Made by a program: the position numbers and the translations under genes. A stretch of 64,000 nt of DNA from Paracoccus albicereus (GTDB lineage Bacteria > Pseudomonadota > Alphaproteobacteria > Rhodobacterales > Rhodobacteraceae): the NCBI RefSeq assembly GCF_024359525.1, contig NZ_JAKZEU010000001.1, forward strand, positions 558,001-622,000, read 5' to 3'. Positions 55,409 to 64,000 of the stretch are shown one piece after another. The notes below the pieces were generated by a model. The model did not search any database. It saw only the letters and a list, made by a program, of their open reading frames with translations, and had not been told where the DNA came from. Position 1 is the stretch's first letter, and each line of letters begins with the position of its first letter.

Positions 55409-58400
55409 CCCCGCCCCCGCCCACCCTGCCGGCGCATCTGCCACCGGACCAGTCGCCCAGCCCGCATGCTCCGCCGACCGGTTACGCGGAATTGTGCGTC
55501 ACCACCAACTTCACCTTCCTCACCGGCGGCTCTCATCCCGAAGAGCTGATGGCCCGCGCGACCGAGCTTGGTCTGGCGGCCATCGCCATCACCGACCGCA
55601 ATTCGTTGGCCGGCGTCGTGCGCGCCTATGCCGCGCTGAAGGAGCTGGCGCGCGAGATCGGTGAAACCATCGCCATCCGCTCGCACCGGATGATCGACAA
55701 TTCCTCGCGCATGGACATCGGCACGCGTGAGGGGATCGCCCGGCCGGCGACGGATTACCTGCCGCGGCTGATCACCGGGTGCCGCCTGGTCCTGCGAGAC
55801 AGTGACATCGAATGGCTGGCCCTGCCGACAGACATCGCGGCCTACCAGCGGCTGACGCGTCTTCTGACGCTGGGCAAACGACGGGCGGGCAAAGGCGAGT
55901 GCCATCTGGACCTGAACGATGTGATCGACCACGCCGCCGGGATGATCCTGATCGCGCTGCCAACCTCGCTGACCAAGGTGCGGGATGATCTGCAGCGGAT
56001 GCAGCGCCGATTTCCGGGCAACGTCTTTCTGGGTGCGGCACCACGCTACGACGGGTCCGATCAGGCGCATTTCGACGCCTGCGCCCGGATCGCGCAGCGC
56101 TGTTCGACGCCGATGGTCGCGGTGGGCGATGTGCTGATGCATCGCGCGGGCAGGCGCAAGCTGGTCGATGTGCTGACCTGCATGCGCGAGGGGATCACCA
56201 TCGACCAGATCGGCACCCGCGCCCTGCCCAATGCCGAACGGCGGCTGAAGAAGGCCTCCGACATGGCGCGGTTGTTCCGTCACCACCCAGCCGCCCTGCG
56301 CCGCACGGTGGAGATCGCCGCCCGTTGCGCCTTCGATCTGAGCGAGTTGAGCTATCAATATCCCGACGAGATCGCCGAAGGCGGCGAGGCACCGATGGCC
56401 CGGCTGGAGCGGCTGGCCCATGAGGGGCTGGCCCGGCGCTATCCGCAGGGCGCGACCGAGCGCGCGCGCGCCTTGATGGAAAAAGAGCTGGCGATGGTCG
56501 CCGAGCTGAACTTCCCTGCCTACTTCCTGACCGTCCACGACATCGTCACCTTTGCCCGCAGCCAGGGGATCCTGTGTCAGGGTCGTGGTTCGGCCGCGAA
56601 CTCGATCCTGTGCTATCTGCTCGGGATCACCGATGTCTCGCCCGACATGATCGGCATGGTGTTCGAGCGTTTCGTCTCGCGCTACAGGGGCGAGCCACCC
56701 GATATCGACGTCGATTTCGAACACGAACGGCGTGAAGAAGTGATCCAGTGGATCTACAAGAAATACGGTCGCGAACGCGCAGGTCTGTGTGCCACCGTGA
56801 TTCATTTCCGTTCCCGCGCGGCGATCCGCGAGGTGGGCAAGGTCATGGGCCTCAGCCAGGACGTGACGGCAGGCCTGTCGGGCCAGATCTGGGGCTATGG
56901 ACGCGAGGATTTCGACGCCGAGCGGGTGCGCGAGCTGGGCCTCGACCCGACCGACCGGCGGCTGGCGCAGACGCTGCGGCTGATCGGCGAGATCATCGGC
57001 TTTCCGCGCCACCTGTCCCAGCATGTCGGCGGCTTCGTCATCACCAAGGGCCGGCTGGACGAGCTTGCGCCCATCGAGAACGCGGCGATGGAGGATCGCA
57101 CGATCATCGAATGGGACAAGGACGACATCGACACGCTGGGCATCCTCAAGGTCGATATCCTCGGCCTCGGGATGCTCACCTGTATCCGCAAGGCTTTCGC
57201 GCTGCTCGACGAGCATGAGCGTATGCCGCTGACACTGGCTACCGTGAAACAGGGCGACAAGGCCACTTACGACATGCTCTGCGTGGCCGATGCGATCGGC
57301 GTCTTTCAGGTGGAAAGCCGCGCGCAGATGAACTTCCTGCCCCGGATGCGGCCGCGCGAATTGTACGACCTGGTGATCGAGGTCGCCATTGTCCGTCCCG
57401 GTCCTATTCAGGGCGGCATGGTCCAGCCCTATCTGCGCCGCCGTCAGGGGCTGGAGGCCGCCGAACCCTTCGGTCCCGCGCTGGCCGAGGTCACGCGCAG
57501 GACGCTGGGTGTGCCGCTGTTTCAGGAACAGGCGCTGCAGATCGCAATGGTCGGCGCGGGATATTCCGCCGAAGAGGCCGACCGACTGCGGCGCTCGCTC
57601 GCCTCGTTCCGGCGCATGGGCACGATCGGCGAGCACCGCGAGAAATTCATCCTTGGAATGATGGGCAACGGCTACGAACGCGATGTGGCCGAACGGTGTT
57701 TCTCGCAGATCGAGGGGTTCGCGGATTACGGCTTTCCCGAAAGCCATGCGGCTGCCTTCGGGATGCTGGTCTATGTCTCGGCCTGGCTGAAATGCCATCA
57801 CCCGGCAGTCTTCGCGTGCGCGCTGCTGAATTCACAGCCGATGGGCTTCTACGCGCCAGCCCAGATCGTGCGAGACGCTCGCGACCACCAGATCGAGGTG
57901 CGCCCGATCTGCGTGAATGCCAGCATCTGGGACAACACGCTGGAACGCCGCGCCGACGGAACACTGGCGCTGAGGCTGGGGTTCCGCCAGATCAAGGGCT
58001 TGCGTGAAGAGGACGCGGGCTGGATCGCGGCGGCGCGTGGCAACGGCTATCCCGATCCGCAATCGGTCTGGTTGCGCGCGGGCGTCGCGCCCGCCGCGCT
58101 GGAACGGCTGGCAGAGGCGGATGCCTTTGCCGGCATGGGCCTGACCCGCCGCGACGCCTTGTGGCAGGTCCGCGCCATCCGCGGTCAGAAACCGCTCCCG
58201 CTGTTTAACGACCCCATCGACGGCGAGCGCGTGAACGAACCCGTCGTGAGCCTGCCACAGATGCATCTGGGCGAGGAGGTGGTCGAAGATTATGTCGCCA
58301 CCCGCCTGACGCTGCGCGCCCATCCGATGGAATTGCTGCGTCCGTCGATGCCGGGCCTGACGCCCAACGACCGGCTGCAGGACGCGCCTATCGCGCGAAC

Positions 58401-58782
58401 CACGATCTGCGGGCTGGTCATCACCCGCCAGCGTCCCGGCACGGCGTCGGGTGTGATTTTCCTGACGCTGGAGGACGAGACCGGCGTCGGCAACGTCGTC
58501 GTCTGGCGCAAGACGTTCGAGCAATTCCGGCGCCCGGTCATGGGCGGCCGGCTGGTGCGCGTGACCGGCCGACTGCAGCGAGAGGGGATCGTGGTCCACC
58601 TGATCGCCGAAGTGATCGAGGATCTGTCGCACAAGCTGTCCGAACTGGGCCATCCGATGGACGACGCGATCGGGGAGACCTCGCTCAAGGCCGACAGCGC
58701 GCCGCGCCGGTTCAACCAACCACGGGTGATGCATCCCCGCGATCAAGCCAAGAAGCTGTTTCCCAGCCGGGATTTTCACTGA
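55405..58782 (+). CDS. dnaE2: Error-prone DNA polymerase DnaE2
   Basis: 1125-residue C-family polymerase for SOS translesion synthesis. A PHP domain opens with YAELCVTTNFTFLTGGSHP and AITDRNSLAGVVRAYAALK. The polymerase active site has GRGSAANS at about 393-400 and the catalytic PDIDVDF near 432-438. An OB-fold (LVITRQRPGTASGVIFLTL) lies close to the C-terminus. The real start is GTG 55405, seven bases after a GGGGGAG ribosome site and overlapping the imuB stop as GTGA. The reading frame upstream of it is shadow. Together with ImuA and ImuB it causes damage-induced mutations. Confidence 0.95.
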   Translation: MTPPPPTLPAHLPPDQSPSPHAPPTGYAELCVTTNFTFLTGGSHPEELMARATELGLAAIAITDRNSLAGVVRAYAALKELAREIGETIAIRSHRMIDNSSRMDIGTREGIARPATDYLPRLITGCRLVLRDSDIEWLALPTDIAAYQRLTRLLTLGKRRAGKGECHLDLNDVIDHAAGMILIALPTSLTKVRDDLQRMQRRFPGNVFLGAAPRYDGSDQAHFDACARIAQRCSTPMVAVGDVLMHRAGRRKLVDVLTCMREGITIDQIGTRALPNAERRLKKASDMARLFRHHPAALRRTVEIAARCAFDLSELSYQYPDEIAEGGEAPMARLERLAHEGLARRYPQGATERARALMEKELAMVAELNFPAYFLTVHDIVTFARSQGILCQGRGSAANSILCYLLGITDVSPDMIGMVFERFVSRYRGEPPDIDVDFEHERREEVIQWIYKKYGRERAGLCATVIHFRSRAAIREVGKVMGLSQDVTAGLSGQIWGYGREDFDAERVRELGLDPTDRRLAQTLRLIGEIIGFPRHLSQHVGGFVITKGRLDELAPIENAAMEDRTIIEWDKDDIDTLGILKVDILGLGMLTCIRKAFALLDEHERMPLTLATVKQGDKATYDMLCVADAIGVFQVESRAQMNFLPRMRPRELYDLVIEVAIVRPGPIQGGMVQPYLRRRQGLEAAEPFGPALAEVTRRTLGVPLFQEQALQIAMVGAGYSAEEADRLRRSLASFRRMGTIGEHREKFILGMMGNGYERDVAERCFSQIEGFADYGFPESHAAAFGMLVYVSAWLKCHHPAVFACALLNSQPMGFYAPAQIVRDARDHQIEVRPICVNASIWDNTLERRADGTLALRLGFRQIKGLREEDAGWIAAARGNGYPDPQSVWLRAGVAPAALERLAEADAFAGMGLTRRDALWQVRAIRGQKPLPLFNDPIDGERVNEPVVSLPQMHLGEEVVEDYVATRLTLRAHPMELLRPSMPGLTPNDRLQDAPIARTTICGLVITRQRPGTASGVIFLTLEDETGVGNVVVWRKTFEQFRRPVMGGRLVRVTGRLQREGIVVHLIAEVIEDLSHKLSELGHPMDDAIGETSLKADSAPRRFNQPRVMHPRDQAKKLFPSRDFH

Positions 58783-58867
58783 ACAAGACGCTGGACAGGC
58801 CTGACCCCAGCACACGCAAATTGGTGCGCGCCTTATGGCAGGCAATGTGCAAGGGATTTTCGAGAAA

Positions 58868-58944
58868 TGGTCGGAGCGAGAGGATTCGAACCTCCGACCC
58901 CCTGCTCCCGAAGCAGGTGCGCTACCAGGCTGCGCTACGCTCCG
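58868..58944 (-). tRNA. tRNA-Pro (anticodon CGG)
   Basis: A 77-base tRNA on the minus strand including an encoded CCA. The acceptor stem is CGGAGCG/CGCTCCG, the anticodon stem CCTGC/GCAGG encloses TTCGGGA with anticodon CGG, and the T-arm contains GTTCGAATC. It reads CCG proline codons, which are common in this G+C-rich genome. It is convergent with dnaE2; no strong terminator follows it. Confidence 0.97.
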
Positions 58945-59002
58945 ACCGTGGTGGGGCAGGTAGCCTGCGCCCCGGTGGATTGCAAGTGCTAACTGGCGTC
59001 GT

Positions 59003-59992
59003 TCACGCGCCGTCGCCGGGCCGTCCAGGCCCCGTGGCGCGGCCCGGCAGAAGTCGCTGCAGCAGCGTGGATTTGGGGGCTGTGACGGTTTCCGCCCGCA
59101 TCCTTGCCCCGATCACCGGTCGGTTGGCCGAGCCGCCGCCCGCGCCCTCGCGCCAGACGATGTAGAGCCCCGAGGCGATGATGATTCCGGCCCCAAGCAG
59201 CGTCGCCGCATCAGGTCTTTCGTCGAACAGCGCCCATCCATAGGCGGTCGCCCACAGGATCTGCGAATACTGCATCGGTGCCACGATCGCCGCCTCGCCC
59301 GTGCGATACGCGGTGATGACCAGGAAACCGGCCGCAAGTCCCAGCCCGGCGATGACACCCGCCAGCGCCAGCGCGCCCAGCGTCATCGGGCGATAATCTA
59401 GCGTCAGCGCCCCGCCGGTCAGAACGAAGTTGCCCAGCATCGGCCACAGGATCAGCACAACGGGACGTTCGGAATTGCCAAGCTTGCGCACGATGACGGA
59501 CGCCAGCGCGCTGGAACAGGCGCCCATCAGCGCAGCCGCGTGGCCAAGCGCCAATTCCCGCGCGCCGGGCCGCAGCACGACCAGCACACCGGTCAGTCCG
59601 ACGATGACCGCAAGCCAGCGGTGAACACCCACCCTTTCGTGCAGCAGCGGGATCGACAGGATCGTCACCAGCAGTGGCGTGGCGAAAAGGATCGCATAGA
59701 CCTGCGCCAGCGACAGGGTGGCAAAGGCATAGAAGCCGCCGATACCGGCCAGAACCACGCAGCCCGACCGGACCGCGACCCAGATCGGACGGGCCGGGCG
59801 CAGCGTGCCCCCGGTCCTGTCACCCAGCAGCATGATCGTGACCATCGGAAACGACAGCAGAGAAGCGAAGAACAGGATCTGGAACGAGCCATAATCCTGC
59901 GCGAGCGTCTTGATCACCACGTCATGCGTGGCATATAGGCCCATCGCCAGCAGGGCGATCAGCGCGCCCTGCAGGTTAGGCTTGCCGCCCAA
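59003..59992 (-). CDS. DMT-superfamily (EamA) transporter
   Basis: 329-residue inner-membrane protein with ten predicted helices arranged as two EamA repeats. The first begins LQGALIALLAMGLYATHDV and the second begins near ALMGACSSALASVIVRKLG; APMQYSQILWATAYGWALF is a typical late helix. A polar C-terminal tail of about 45 residues follows the last helix. The family exports amino acids and other small metabolites; the substrate is unknown. The start appears to be TTG 59992, directly abutting the leuB stop (TGATTG); no ATG precedes the first helix. Confidence 0.88.
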   Translation of the reverse strand: MGGKPNLQGALIALLAMGLYATHDVVIKTLAQDYGSFQILFFASLLSFPMVTIMLLGDRTGGTLRPARPIWVAVRSGCVVLAGIGGFYAFATLSLAQVYAILFATPLLVTILSIPLLHERVGVHRWLAVIVGLTGVLVVLRPGARELALGHAAALMGACSSALASVIVRKLGNSERPVVLILWPMLGNFVLTGGALTLDYRPMTLGALALAGVIAGLGLAAGFLVITAYRTGEAAIVAPMQYSQILWATAYGWALFDERPDAATLLGAGIIIASGLYIVWREGAGGGSANRPVIGARMRAETVTAPKSTLLQRLLPGRATGPGRPGDGA

Positions 59993-61117
59993 TCACGCGG
60001 CCGAGGAGAGCGCTGCGACGATTGAGTCGCCCATCTGCGACGTGCTGATCGCGTCGCCGCCGCCGGGACCGGTCAGGTCGGCCGTGCGCAGCCCGTCCGC
60101 CAGCACCTTTTCGACGGCCGCTTCCAACTCGCTGGCAGCATCGCCGCGGTCGAAGGAATAGCGCAGCGCCATCGCGAAGCTGAGGATGCAGGCGATCGGA
60201 TTGGCCTTGCCCTGTCCGGTGATGTCGGGCGCGCTGCCATGGACGGGTTCGTACAGCGCCTTGGGACGACCGTTCGCCATCGGCGCGCCCAGCGAGGCCG
60301 AAGGCAGCATCCCGAGGCTGCCGGTCAGCATCGCGGCCGCATCGGACAGGATGTCACCGAACAGGTTGTCGGTGACGATCACGTCGAACTGGCGCGGGTT
60401 GCGGACCAGCTGCATCGCGCCGTTGTCGGCATACATGTGGCTCAGTTCGACATCCGGATATTCGTTGTCGTGAACCCACTGGACCTCCTGCCGCCACAGG
60501 ATGCCCGATTCCATCACGTTGGCCTTTTCCATCGAGCAGACGCGGTTGTCGCGCTTCTTCGCCAGTTCGAAGGCCGAGCGTGCGACCCGCCGGATCTCCC
60601 CGCTGGTGTAACGCTGGGTGTTGATGCCGACGCGACCACCCTCGTTCCCCTCGGAGGTATCGTCCTCGATCCCGCGGGGCTGACCGAAATAGATGCCGCT
60701 GGTCAGCTCGCGCACGATCAGGATGTCGAGCCCTGCCACCACCTCGCGCTTCAACGAGGAAAAGTCGGCCAGCGCGTCGAAGCACTGGGCGGGACGCAGG
60801 TTGGCGTAAAGGTCCATTTCCTTGCGCAGGCGCAGCAGACCACGCTCGGGCTTCAGGCTGAAGTCGAGGTCGTCGTATTTCGGTCCTCCGACCGCGCCCA
60901 GAAGAACCGCGTCCACGGCCTGCGCCTTGGCCATGGTTTCGTCCGACAGCGGCTTTCCGTGCGCATCATAGGCCGCGCCGCCGACCAGATCGTGATCGAC
61001 CGTGAAGGCCATGCCACGGTTGTCCTGAAACCAGTCGATGACTTTCACGACCTCGGCCATGACCTCGGCACCGATGCCGTCGCCCGGCAGGATCAGGATG
61101 GAATTCGTGTCACTCAT
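59993..61117 (-). CDS. leuB: 3-isopropylmalate dehydrogenase
   Basis: 374-residue NAD-dependent enzyme of leucine synthesis. It oxidises and decarboxylates 3-isopropylmalate to 2-oxoisocaproate. [14 protein letters not shown] opens the fold, [19 protein letters not shown] carries the substrate arginines, and [20 protein letters not shown] has the Mg-binding aspartates, with [15 protein letters not shown] for NAD. The length and motifs fit LeuB rather than isocitrate or tartrate dehydrogenase. GAGAGGGG lies before ATG 61117. leuC and leuD are not in the window. Confidence 0.96.
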   Translation of the reverse strand: MSDTNSILILPGDGIGAEVMAEVVKVIDWFQDNRGMAFTVDHDLVGGAAYDAHGKPLSDETMAKAQAVDAVLLGAVGGPKYDDLDFSLKPERGLLRLRKEMDLYANLRPAQCFDALADFSSLKREVVAGLDILIVRELTSGIYFGQPRGIEDDTSEGNEGGRVGINTQRYTSGEIRRVARSAFELAKKRDNRVCSMEKANVMESGILWRQEVQWVHDNEYPDVELSHMYADNGAMQLVRNPRQFDVIVTDNLFGDILSDAAAMLTGSLGMLPSASLGAPMANGRPKALYEPVHGSAPDITGQGKANPIACILSFAMALRYSFDRGDAASELEAAVEKVLADGLRTADLTGPGGGDAISTSQMGDSIVAALSSAA

Positions 61118-61255
61118 GGCCGCCCCTCTCAGCTGTTCACGCTTCGCCTAGACCCGCGTCGCACCGTGGTCAAGTTCACGGCGAATTTGCTTGCGATCGC
61201 GCGCCGGATCGGGCCGGATGACGCCACACTGAACGCAAAGCGCAGAGCAATTCCA

Positions 61256-61672
61256 ATGAGACTATGGGACGCAATCATGGCCGCCGCGGTGGCCCTGGGT
61301 CTGACGATCGCAGCGGTGCAATACGCCGATGCGGCTGATCGGCTGACGGTGAAGCTGCCCGATGTTTCCGGTCTGTCGCGCGGCGACGCCGAGGCGCTGG
61401 CCCGGCAACTGGCCGAAGTCGACGTTATTACCTCGAACTGCGAAGGATACCAGATCAGCGATGGCGAATGGACGCTGCTTGCCGGGACCGGCGACAAGCT
61501 GGCCGCGCAACTGGGGCTGGACCCCACGGCCTATGAGCAAAGCTATTATGGCCCGGCCTTCGCGCTGCTCGACGATCCCGCTGCCTGCGAGCGGATCGGT
61601 CCGCAAGCCGCACCGCTGATCCAACGGTTGATCGGGATGGGCGGCGGAACCGAACCGACGGGCGGAAACTGA
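61256..61672 (+). CDS. Small exported protein of unknown function
   Basis: 138-residue protein with an N-terminal hydrophobic signal (IMAAAVALGLTIAAVQYADA, cleavage near residue 26), so it is probably periplasmic. The mature part has two cysteines (C62 in ITSNCEGY and C116 in PAACERIG) and no family I recognise. It is divergent from leuB across 138 bases and converges with dapB, seven bases apart. Similar small proteins beside leuB occur in Rhodobacterales, in my recollection. Confidence 0.78.
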   Translation: MRLWDAIMAAAVALGLTIAAVQYADAADRLTVKLPDVSGLSRGDAEALARQLAEVDVITSNCEGYQISDGEWTLLAGTGDKLAAQLGLDPTAYEQSYYGPAFALLDDPAACERIGPQAAPLIQRLIGMGGGTEPTGGN

Positions 61673-61679
61673 TCCCGCC

Positions 61680-62486
61680 TCACAGTCCCAGAACGTCGGC
61701 CATGTCGTATTCGCCTGGACCCTTGTCCTGACCCCAAAGCGCGGCGGTCAGCGCCCCGCGCGCGAAGATTGCGCGGTCCGTTGCAAGATGACGCAGGACC
61801 ACTCGCTCGCCTTGGCCTGCGAAAATCACGTCATGCTCGCCGACGACGTCGCCCCCGCGGATCGCCGAAAAGCCGATGCTGCCTTCGGTCCGGGGACCGG
61901 TCATTCCTTCCCGCGCGGGGATGCGCAGGTCTGACAGCGCCTCGCCCCGCCCTTCGGCCGCAGCCTCGCCCAGCATCAGCGCGGTGCCCGAGGGTGAGTC
62001 GACCTTGTTCCGGTGATGCGCCTCGACCACTTCGATGTCCCAATCCGCTCCAAGAGCCGCGGCCACGCGCCGGGTCAGCCCGACCAGCAGATTGACACCA
62101 AGGCTCATGTTGCCTGCCCTGATGATCGGTGCGTGGCGTGCGGCGGCGGTGATGTGGCGCAGATCGTCGTCGGACAGACCGGTCGTGCCAATGACGTGGA
62201 CCGCGCGCGCCTGCGCCGTCAGTTCGGCAAAGGCCACGGTGGCGTCTGGCGTGGAAAAGTCAATGACGGCCTGCGCCTGCGCGATCGTTGCCACCGGATC
62301 ATCGCTGACCGTGACGCCCAGATCGCCGCCACCCATCGCCACACCGACGTCCAGGCCGACCCAGTCATGCCCTTCGCGCACCAGCGCCCCCACCAGGCGT
62401 GCCTGATCACTTTCTGCGATCACCCTGACCAGCATCTGCCCCATCCGACCAGCCACCCCGGTCACGACGATGCCGGGCTTGTCCAT
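61680..62486 (-). CDS. dapB: 4-hydroxy-tetrahydrodipicolinate reductase
   Basis: 268-residue enzyme of lysine and diaminopimelate synthesis. [14 protein letters not shown] is the nucleotide motif, [10 protein letters not shown] follows, [10 protein letters not shown] is the family G-T-T-G, and [18 protein letters not shown] holds the catalytic H-H-x(2)-K region and the substrate S-G-T. CAGGGA lies eight bases before ATG 62486; an ATG ten codons earlier (62516) is less well placed. It is divergent from rbfA across 101 bases. Confidence 0.95.
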   Translation of the reverse strand: MDKPGIVVTGVAGRMGQMLVRVIAESDQARLVGALVREGHDWVGLDVGVAMGGGDLGVTVSDDPVATIAQAQAVIDFSTPDATVAFAELTAQARAVHVIGTTGLSDDDLRHITAAARHAPIIRAGNMSLGVNLLVGLTRRVAAALGADWDIEVVEAHHRNKVDSPSGTALMLGEAAAEGRGEALSDLRIPAREGMTGPRTEGSIGFSAIRGGDVVGEHDVIFAGQGERVVLRHLATDRAIFARGALTAALWGQDKGPGEYDMADVLGL

Positions 62487-62587
62487 GTGCTGTTCCCTGA
62501 CCGTGTCGGTGTCCATGATCCCTCGCGCCTGCTGTTTCGCCTTCCTATCCCGTTGCCACCTGCCCCGCGACCCCCTACATCGGGCGC

Positions 62588-63031
62588 ATGGCAAGGAACC
62601 AGCATCATCAGGGCGGAAGCGGCCCCTCGCAGCGGCAGTTGCGCGTGGGCGAACTCATCCGCCGCACGCTGTCGGACGTGCTTTTGCGGGCCGAGGTCCA
62701 TGACCCCGATCTGAACCGGCACTCGATCACCGTGGGCGAGGTTCGCGCTTCTCCGGATTTGAAGGTCGCTACCGCTTATGTCCTGCCGTTGGGCGGCCAT
62801 GACGCCGAAGAGGCGCTGGCAGCCCTGCGCCGCAACACCCGTGAGCTGCGCCACCACGTCGCCAAGGCGATGACGCTGAAATATGCGCCTGAATTGCGCT
62901 TCCAGCTGGACGAGACCTTTGACCGGATGGACGACACCCGCCGGCTGTTCAACGAGGATCGCGTCCGCCGCGATGTCGAGGCGCCGGAAGACGGCGACGA
63001 GGATGGCACCGGGGACCGCGATGCCGTTTGA
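62588..63031 (+). CDS. rbfA: Ribosome-binding factor A
   Basis: 147-residue 30S maturation factor with one KH-type domain. [39 protein letters not shown], and [19 protein letters not shown] near the C-terminus match RbfA. An acidic tail follows, as often in alphaproteobacteria. It supports 16S rRNA 5'-end processing and cold adaptation in other bacteria. It is followed without a gap by the DUF2233 gene and then truB. Confidence 0.95.
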   Translation: MARNQHHQGGSGPSQRQLRVGELIRRTLSDVLLRAEVHDPDLNRHSITVGEVRASPDLKVATAYVLPLGGHDAEEALAALRRNTRELRHHVAKAMTLKYAPELRFQLDETFDRMDDTRRLFNEDRVRRDVEAPEDGDEDGTGDRDAV

Positions 63032-63770
63032 CCTGCGCCGCCGTCTGGGCGTCGCAGCGGGCATGTTGATCGCGATGGCAATTCCTGCCGCGGCCGACGG
63101 ATGCGCGCGCATCACCCATGACGGGCAGGGTTATGTCGTCTGCGAGGTGACCGACCAATCCCGGCTGCGCCTGTGGCAGGACGATGCCGAAGGTGCGCCG
63201 CTGCGCAATTTCTCGAACGTCCGCAAGACGCTCGGCGCCGGTGAGCGGCTGAGCTTCGCGATGAACGCGGGCATGTTCCACGCCGATTACGACCCAGTGG
63301 GCCTGCTGGTGATCGATGGGCAGGAACGCGCGCCGATCGTCACCGGTGGTGGCGGTGGCAATTTCGGCATGCTGCCCAACGGTGTTTTCTGCACCGACGG
63401 CCCGACGCCTTTCGCGGTCATCGAAAGCCGTGCCTTCGCCGCCGATCCGCCGCAATGCCGACTGGCCACGCAATCGGGTCCGATGCTGGTGATCGACGGC
63501 CAACTGCACCCCCGCTTTCTGGTCGAATCCGACAGCCGTTACGTGCGCAACGGCGTCGGTGTCTCGGCCGACGGGACGACCGCCTATTTCGCGATTTCCG
63601 ATCACCCGGTGACGTTTCACGAATTCGGACGGCTGTTCCGTGACGGGCTTGGAACGCCGCAGGCGCTGTATTTCGATGGTTCAATCAGCAGGCTGTACGC
63701 ACCTGGGGTGAACCGGAACGATTTCGGCCGCAGCCTTGGTCCGATCATCGGGATGGTCGAGGGCGGTTGA
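63021..63770 (+). CDS. Exported phosphodiester-glycosidase-family (DUF2233) protein
   Basis: 249-residue protein with a signal peptide ([17 protein letters not shown], cleavage near residue 24). The DUF2233/NAGPA-like fold is shown by [58 protein letters not shown] and [15 protein letters not shown]. Relatives include the human mannose-6-phosphate uncovering enzyme and bacterial cell-wall glycosidases. The bacterial substrate here is unknown. ATG 63021 overlaps rbfA by 11 bases; GGGGA is close before it. Confidence 0.9.
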   Translation: MPFDLRRRLGVAAGMLIAMAIPAAADGCARITHDGQGYVVCEVTDQSRLRLWQDDAEGAPLRNFSNVRKTLGAGERLSFAMNAGMFHADYDPVGLLVIDGQERAPIVTGGGGGNFGMLPNGVFCTDGPTPFAVIESRAFAADPPQCRLATQSGPMLVIDGQLHPRFLVESDSRYVRNGVGVSADGTTAYFAISDHPVTFHEFGRLFRDGLGTPQALYFDGSISRLYAPGVNRNDFGRSLGPIIGMVEGG

Positions 63771-63824
63771 CGCGACGCACCGACGCCGCTATCGCCGCGC
63801 CTTTCTGACGCGGGACGGGGCAAG

Positions 63825-64000
63825 ATGGCACGCAAGAAGGGTCGCGATATCAGCGGTTGGCTGGTGATCGACAAGCCTGCGGGGATCGGCTCGACCGATG
63901 TCGTGGGCCGGGTCCGCTGGGCGCTGGACGCCAAGAAGGCGGGCCATGCGGGCACGCTGGACCCGGATGCGACGGGCGTGCTGGCAGTGGCCCTGGGCGA
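63825..64000 (+). CDS. truB: tRNA pseudouridine(55) synthase TruB, 5' part
   Basis: The first 58 codons of truB, cut by the window edge. [20 protein letters not shown] and [20 protein letters not shown] are the TruB signatures, and Asp46 in GTLDPDATG is the catalytic aspartate. The enzyme makes pseudouridine 55 in the T-loop of tRNAs. It lies 54 bases after the DUF2233 gene, with GGGG before the ATG, in the common rbfA-truB arrangement. Confidence 0.95.
   Translation, partial: MARKKGRDISGWLVIDKPAGIGSTDVVGRVRWALDAKKAGHAGTLDPDATGVLAVALG

Overview
The window is a high-G+C chromosomal segment from an alphaproteobacterium, most likely of the order Rhodobacterales (Roseobacter/Paracoccus group). 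Evidence is the close resemblance of malyl-CoA lyase and malate-CoA ligase to the methylotroph serine-cycle enzymes, an exosortase E/VPEID-CTERM system, the imuA-imuB-dnaE2 mutagenesis cassette, and the housekeeping dapB/rbfA/truB neighbourhood. Genes are densely packed and many junctions are one- or four-base stop/start overlaps. I saw no phage, insertion sequence, CRISPR array or rRNA. No search was run; functions rest on motifs, lengths and context.

Layout. (1) 99-10321: a serine-cycle island. On the minus strand sgaA-mtkA-mtkB-hprA-ppc-glyA form an operon; divergent from it are a LuxR-type regulator with a degenerate receiver domain and mclA. Together they convert glycine plus methylene-THF to acetyl-CoA and glyoxylate, except for glycerate kinase, enolase and malate dehydrogenase, which are not in the window. 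(2) 10335-15202: a cell-surface module, with exosortase E fused to a CPBP protease (xrtE), a 69-residue sorting substrate with its own terminator, and a 938-residue multidomain protein that ends in a thioester-domain-like region. (3) 15625-21856: a periplasmic-binding-protein fold without a signal peptide, a DUF2177 membrane protein, and a five-gene stress operon (FAD oxidoreductase, DUF1365, SDR, glutathione peroxidase, Fe-S photolyase).

(4) 21967-33755: a ten-gene sugar operon running from an ABC binding protein through two permeases, an ATPase, two GMC oxidoreductases, an SDR, a Dabb protein and a DUF993 aldolase-like protein to a LacI regulator, with a second, divergent LacI gene and paired operators at the head. 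(5) 33767-37103: a three-gene operon of a Gfo/Idh/MocA dehydrogenase, a CoA-transferase and an enoyl-CoA hydratase, with two LacI-type operators. (6) 37169-47180: part of a type VI secretion locus (tssK-tssL-tssM-tagF-pppA-ppkA), where the kinase and TssL share a repeated D[DE]RT motif.

(7) 47277-53216: a 1979-residue autotransporter. (8) 53407-58782: imuA-imuB-dnaE2, error-prone translesion synthesis. (9) 58868-64000: tRNA-Pro(CGG), a DMT exporter, leuB, a small exported protein, dapB, rbfA, a DUF2233 protein and the 5' end of truB, cut by the window edge.
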